64,000 bases of DNA, taken from positions 23,515,001 through 23,579,000 of the forward strand of contig JAMPIT010000379.1 in assembly GCA_026261815.1 (NCBI GenBank), in the 5' to 3' direction. The DNA is from Monarcha castaneiventris obscurior (taxonomy: Eukaryota > Chordata > Aves > Passeriformes > Monarchidae). Positions 59,041 through 64,000 of this stretch are shown one piece after another. Positions within the stretch are counted from its first letter, which is position 1, and the number at the start of each line of letters is the position of its first letter. Under the pieces are notes generated by a model, which worked only from the letters and a program-made list of their open reading frames with translations, did not search any database and was not told where the DNA came from. The translations under genes were made by a program, and so were the position numbers.

Positions 59041-62000
59041 CACTTCCTTATAAAACTAGGTGTTACCTGATAATAATCTTTTCTATTCAGACACAAATTA
59101 CATTAAAATAGAGTGGGTAATTTAAATAGAATCATCCTGATCTTTTATCAACACTTACTGTTCATATATTCACCAGCAGCACTAGCAGAGTCATTAAAGG
59201 ATCCTACCTCCTGCCATACCAGATTGACCTTTTCCAGAAAATATCCATGGCATTGATTATGTGCTTTAGCAATGATGAAAATCTAAAGAGTTGGAGCTAT
59301 TGAGCCTGTCCTTAACTCTGGAATAACATTACCAAAGCTTACAAATCTCTGCTGCCAAGAGAAGAAAGAAAACATCTTGATTTTTATCCTTTGACTTACT
59401 ACCATTGCTGCACATGCTGAGAGCACAATGTACCATCTCTGAGAGAAAACCCACATCTCTGTAGTACACACCTTTTAATTTACAGTGATCAGATGGTCTA
59501 TTGCAGCACAGCCAGGTAACTTAAGGAGATATGGATCACAGTCAAGATTGCCTTGGTAACTCTAGCTTTTCAATGCTTTTAAGTTTGTAGGATGAGTTGT
59601 AGCAATGTTACTGTAATATCATCTGGTTTAGTGCTTATTAAGCTGCATCAAACTGCATGATTTTTCTTTAAAAACATTGCATATTTATATGTATGTGCAT
59701 ATACAGTTTTCTAAAATTAAATTTGTAACATGGGCGGCTGATATAAATCTAGGTGCAGTGCCATACACTTTATGGTACTTACTTCCCAGAAAGGCTGATG
59801 AATAATTTTAATTCTGACAAATATATTTGCTTCGGTGACTCTAAGGCTGAAAGATGTCTTTATAATCGGGTGTTAAGTACCATTTAAGAAAAAAATTTCT
59901 CATCCAAAAGCCATGTGCAAATGTAGACAAAGGTTAAATCAAATCTGAACTTCTTTTACGGTACAGAAATGCAGAGCTGAGGTCACATTAAAACCACAAT
60001 CCAATTCTGTAGGCAACATCCTGAGAAAAAGCAGAAATTCTGAGAAAAACTCATCCATCCATAACAAGCAGGTTCTTCTCATCAGTGAACACAAAACCAG
60101 AGGAAAAGACCAACAAAGCATTAGTTTACTTTGACCACTAATATGTGGATGACTAATTGGAGATGACTGTGTAACAGCAAGCAACAAATGCTTAGTGTTT
60201 ATATCAAATAATCCAGTGAAATGGTCAAAGACAAGCCAAATCATTTACAGGAGGCTTTCAGTGTGGCAAAGGGTTTCAGAGTGGCTTTGCCAGTACACAG
60301 CTAAGCTCTGCTGGAGATGCTGCATTTAACTGATTCTTTGTGACTGATCCTGGGCTCTGCATGCAGGACTAGAACCATGTCTGCCTGTGTAAAAGTGTTA
60401 TGTTTCTGGCTGCTGCTGTCTCTCAGATGGTTAGGAACATGGAGTAGGAAACCCCTTTTGGAAATGCCAAATACAGTCTCTAGAAAATAAATGCATTAAA
60501 TATTTCCTTTCATATAGGCACCGTTAAAATATGATATAGAACTAATACATTTTGAAGTCACAATAAATTAAAATTGGGAAAGGCAGGAAACCTTTTGAAT
60601 AGCGACGTTACAAAACATATAAACATAAGAGTTCAGTATGTACAGGTAGGAGTTCATCTCTGGTCTGCAATGCCAAAGACATGCCTAAGGGAGGAAGCAG
60701 AAGAATTGTGGTGATTGGCACTTGCTGCCAGATCTGCTCCTGGATTAGATTAGGACTGCTGTATTTGTGACAAAGGTTTCCTGGCCAGAAGAATGTGTGC
60801 ATGAACCACCCAGGTGGCCTACATATGAACTGGAAGTGCATCCCAACCTCAGCATGTCTGATGTGCTCTGCATGTGCTGTGCAGCTGTGCACACACAGTC
60901 AGTCAGATGGATCCAGCACACTGCGTTTACACTGTCATCTGTACAGCCTATAAACTACCGGGGGAATCAGGCAAATGACACATGTACACAGTGTAGGATT
61001 TCTGCTTGCTTTTGGACTTCCTGCATCCTAAGATTCGTTATGGAGGTAAAAAGAGGACATGCCTGGGACAGCCCAGACACATGGGGAATGTTCTTTCTTA
61101 CGTATGATTTACCCAAAAGGTGATTTTGTAGAAGTTGTAAAAAACCTGTTGTGCATTTATGGACTGGGACACAGTATTGTATAAGCTAAACCAATGCGTT
61201 TTTCACCCAGTGAAAGAAAGAAAGAAAGTGTTTAATACATGGCTCCTGGACCAAACTGAGAATGAAATCATATCAAAGCAAAAATGCACCATTCAAGCAA
61301 TGCAATGCAGCTCCCAGATGCATAAACCTTTGGAGTAAAATAAAACCACATGATCCCCATTCATAAAAGCAGCCTTTGGTGGCATTTGCTCTGCCTTTGA
61401 CTTGCAAACATTCAAGTGTGAAAGCTTTTGTTCATGAGGATATCTGCAGGGCTGTGAATACTCCGACACATGCACTGCTGATATTAAAAAGTTTATAGGT
61501 ATACAGAACTCTGTGTAAATAGGCATCTCCTGTAGAGATTCTCTTGAATGCTTCTCTTTATTTTAGGAGTCAGGAAGCAGGTAGTATATGGTTTTGATGA
61601 GCAAAGGCAGACTCAGAAGAACAGAGCAGATAAACAGTTCATGTAAAGTGCTATTATACAGAAGTATTTGAAGAAATGTGTGAAAATCAATTCTCTACTT
61701 TGGTAAAGCACTGTCTGGGAAAGGGAATATAAAGGAGGCGATGCATTGCTTATAGTGATAGGCGTGCACAGTTTTCAGCTGTTTGTAAGGTAACATTTTA
61801 TTGTTCATGAGGAGAGAGGCTTGAAAGATTTACAGAAAGAAAATTCACAATAAAAATGCAGTGAGCATTTTTGCCAATAGCAGAACCTCTTGCAGAACGT
61901 TTCTTTCCCTTGTCATTTCAATTCAAGACCTAAATGTTATTCACTGACACACAAACTAACAATGACATTTTAAAGCTTGCACAGTGCACATGCATCCAGC

Positions 62001-64000
62001 TCCCCTAGGAAAAGTCAGGCAAACACCTGATGCCTGCTGGGAATTTTGCTGTGGGTGCCAGACAGCTGCTGCCCATCAGTGTTTCCAGGTGTGCTTATTC
62101 GGTTGGGAGGTCGCTCCAGCTGCAGACACAATCATAGCAGGGACTCAGGCAGGCTGGAGAGACAGAGGACATGCTCAGATTTTGCTGCTTGGGCTGCCTT
62201 GGTTTTGCCCTGATTTAGTGCACCTGGCTTGTTTCAGGATGCAGATGTTTGCTCTGTTGCCCAAGAACCAGCACTTCATTCCCTTTATAATGAGCACTGT
62301 GACCTGGGGGAGTTATTAAATCTCTGGTTCAAAAGAGTCTAGTTTTCCTCTCTTTTTGTTTCTCAGCTGACAGTGTAAAGTTCACAAACAGATTAGTGGA
62401 AGGAATATATAGAAATTAAAAACCTAATTTTCAAACTCCTCTGAGTCAAATCTAATTGACAATTTGAATTATAGCCTGCGCTGTTCTTTGTTTCATCTTT
62501 CTTTGGGGAAATCCCTGCTTATAGTTTTGCTTTGTCCTTTACTATAATTTTACAAGCCTATATTTAAAAATTATTCTGAAGAAACTTCTAGAGGCTGAAG
62601 CAATTTTAGGGCTACTGCAGCGCTGATGTGAGACCATGCAATATTCAAAATTGAAAAGATTATACCTTACTCAGGAGACTAGGTACCTTTTTTAAGACCA
62701 TCAATTTAATTAAAAAAACACAGGCTCTATATTAGCAGCAAGCTTATGGATCACCATATGCCAGTCAAACATAATGAAATACATGCAAATGTTAGATGGT
62801 GTATTCTTTTGTCTCTGAAATTAGCAATTTCAGTGAACAATTTCTGTGCTGTATGCGGGGATTTACTATTTTTTTTTTCTTTATATTTAAAGAAGTGCCT
62901 GAGTACATACCTTTTGAATGATAAGAAAGGTAAGAAATAATCTGTTGTCAACAATGCTGTCTTTACAGCTTAAGGCTTGGCATTCTTGTCTTCCATCATG
63001 AATGTCTGCATCATGCACAGCATCGACATCATGCTGAGGTGTCCTCTTTCCTATAAACACATTCCTGCCTTTGGAGGTTGTTTGCATCGAAGGGGAAAAA
63101 AGTCATGAAATTGAAGCCCTGGAGAAAATCACTTATGCTCAAGAAACACATTTCAGCCTTTCTGTCTGAACAGGTTTGTTTTCTATTCCAACTTCATTCT
63201 TCATCACTGTCACCCATCCACTCGGCCATTTGTGTTTGAGAAGTCAGGGGACAGGAGGATGTTTGCTCTTTGTATTGCTGCTCCCATCATAGAGAGCTGT
63301 AATGTAACAGTTCCAGTGACTGCCTCTGAGAATCTTAGTAAAAGAAAACTAATTTTAAGTAAGGGACGACCTCACAATTGATAAATATGCAAATAGAGCA
63401 AAATATATTGGGAAGAAAATCTAGAGTGTAAACCTGATGTGAAGACAACTGCAGAAACAATGTTTCTGATTTATACATCTGATAAGAAAACAGTCTTAAG
63501 ACAAGTTCTTCAGGATGTCACCAGTATATGACACTTAAGTTTATGCCGAAGGGAAGGAGTTCTGAAGTTCTTTTCTTCTACAGAAAATTATTCTGTTACT
63601 ATTGCACGGCCTTTGTAAAGTTCTGTTAGTATAATTTTTGGTACATTTTTGGAAAATGTGGCAGCTCTGTCTAGAGATACTATTTCTATCAGTACAGGAT
63701 CATCAGAAGTTCCATAATGGCCAAAATAATGTAGTGTGAACGGGTCTCATGAGGAAATTACCTTTTAAATCAATATATCAGATTTTTTTTTTCTTCGTGA
63801 ATATGACCAAGCTTTGCTCAGTTATTACATTTGCTTGTGTTCTCAGCTTACCCTGGAGATATGCCATCATATTCTGAATAAAGTCTATTCCTTCAAAGAC
63901 ATTCTGGTAAAAGTGGTAATCAAAGTATTTCCAAAGATAGTAACTCCAAAAGGTGCTTATGAAAGAAAGGTTAAATACTAGGCCTAATGGGACTTTGCTT
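59041..64000. other. Intergenic to window end, no gene seen
   Basis: About 5 kb of AT-rich unique sequence. Only a (GAAA)4 run at 61212-61228 stands out. Open frames reach about 118 codons but show no family or exon-like splice context. Confidence 0.7.

Noticed and set aside
1..64000. CRISPR arrays, operons, tRNA or rRNA genes
   Set aside because: Repeats here are microsatellites, one minisatellite and retroelements. I saw no spaced direct repeats of CRISPR type and no tRNA or rRNA signature, though RNA genes could be missed without a covariance-model search.

Overview
This is vertebrate genomic DNA, almost certainly from a bird. It is AT-rich and intron-dominated. It carries several CR1 LINE fragments whose 3' ends bear the ATTCTRTG-type tail seen in avian CR1, plus LTRs of avian endogenous-retrovirus type. 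No prokaryotic gene organisation, CRISPR array or operon is present.

The only gene I can support is SLC26A7, an anion exchanger/channel of the SLC26 family, on the + strand from the left edge of the window to a stop codon at 31549-31551. The window opens inside a coding exon. Thirteen exon pieces splice in frame, with all intron phases compatible, into the C-terminal 368 residues. These cover the end of the transmembrane domain (about TM9 to TM14), the cytoplasmic STAS domain and a C-terminal QSEV that fits a class I PDZ ligand. Eleven of the twelve introns are GT-AG. The exception is an 89-bp intron at 29911-29999 that starts with GCAAGT, a GC-AG intron.

The introns hold mobile-element debris. 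The best defined is a solo LTR at 3151-4336, with matching inverted termini and a perfect 5-bp target-site duplication (CCTAC), lying antisense to the gene. A second LTR with three CCAAT boxes ends at 11568. CR1 fragments lie near 6.0, 14.1, 25.1 and 28.1 kb.

From about 31.6 kb to the right edge I see no protein-coding gene. In other vertebrates the next gene is RUNX1T1, separated by a long intergenic interval, so this fits a gene desert. The desert holds a CR1 copy at 32.6 kb, a small CpG cluster at 48.1 kb and a GC-rich CpG-dense patch at 51.8-52.4 kb. That patch contains a 15-copy 18-bp minisatellite with a 53-bp higher-order duplication. Beside it are a MARE-like palindrome and a (TTTTA)n microsatellite. 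Further on are a decayed L2-like LINE reverse-transcriptase fossil at 54.3-54.7 kb, a probable LTR ending at 57319 and an antisense CR1 at 58.7-59.0 kb.

The most rewarding items for follow-up are the GC-AG mini-intron, the complete solo LTR inside SLC26A7, the nested minisatellite in its CpG-rich setting and the L2-like fossil. I found no convincing undescribed multi-gene system.
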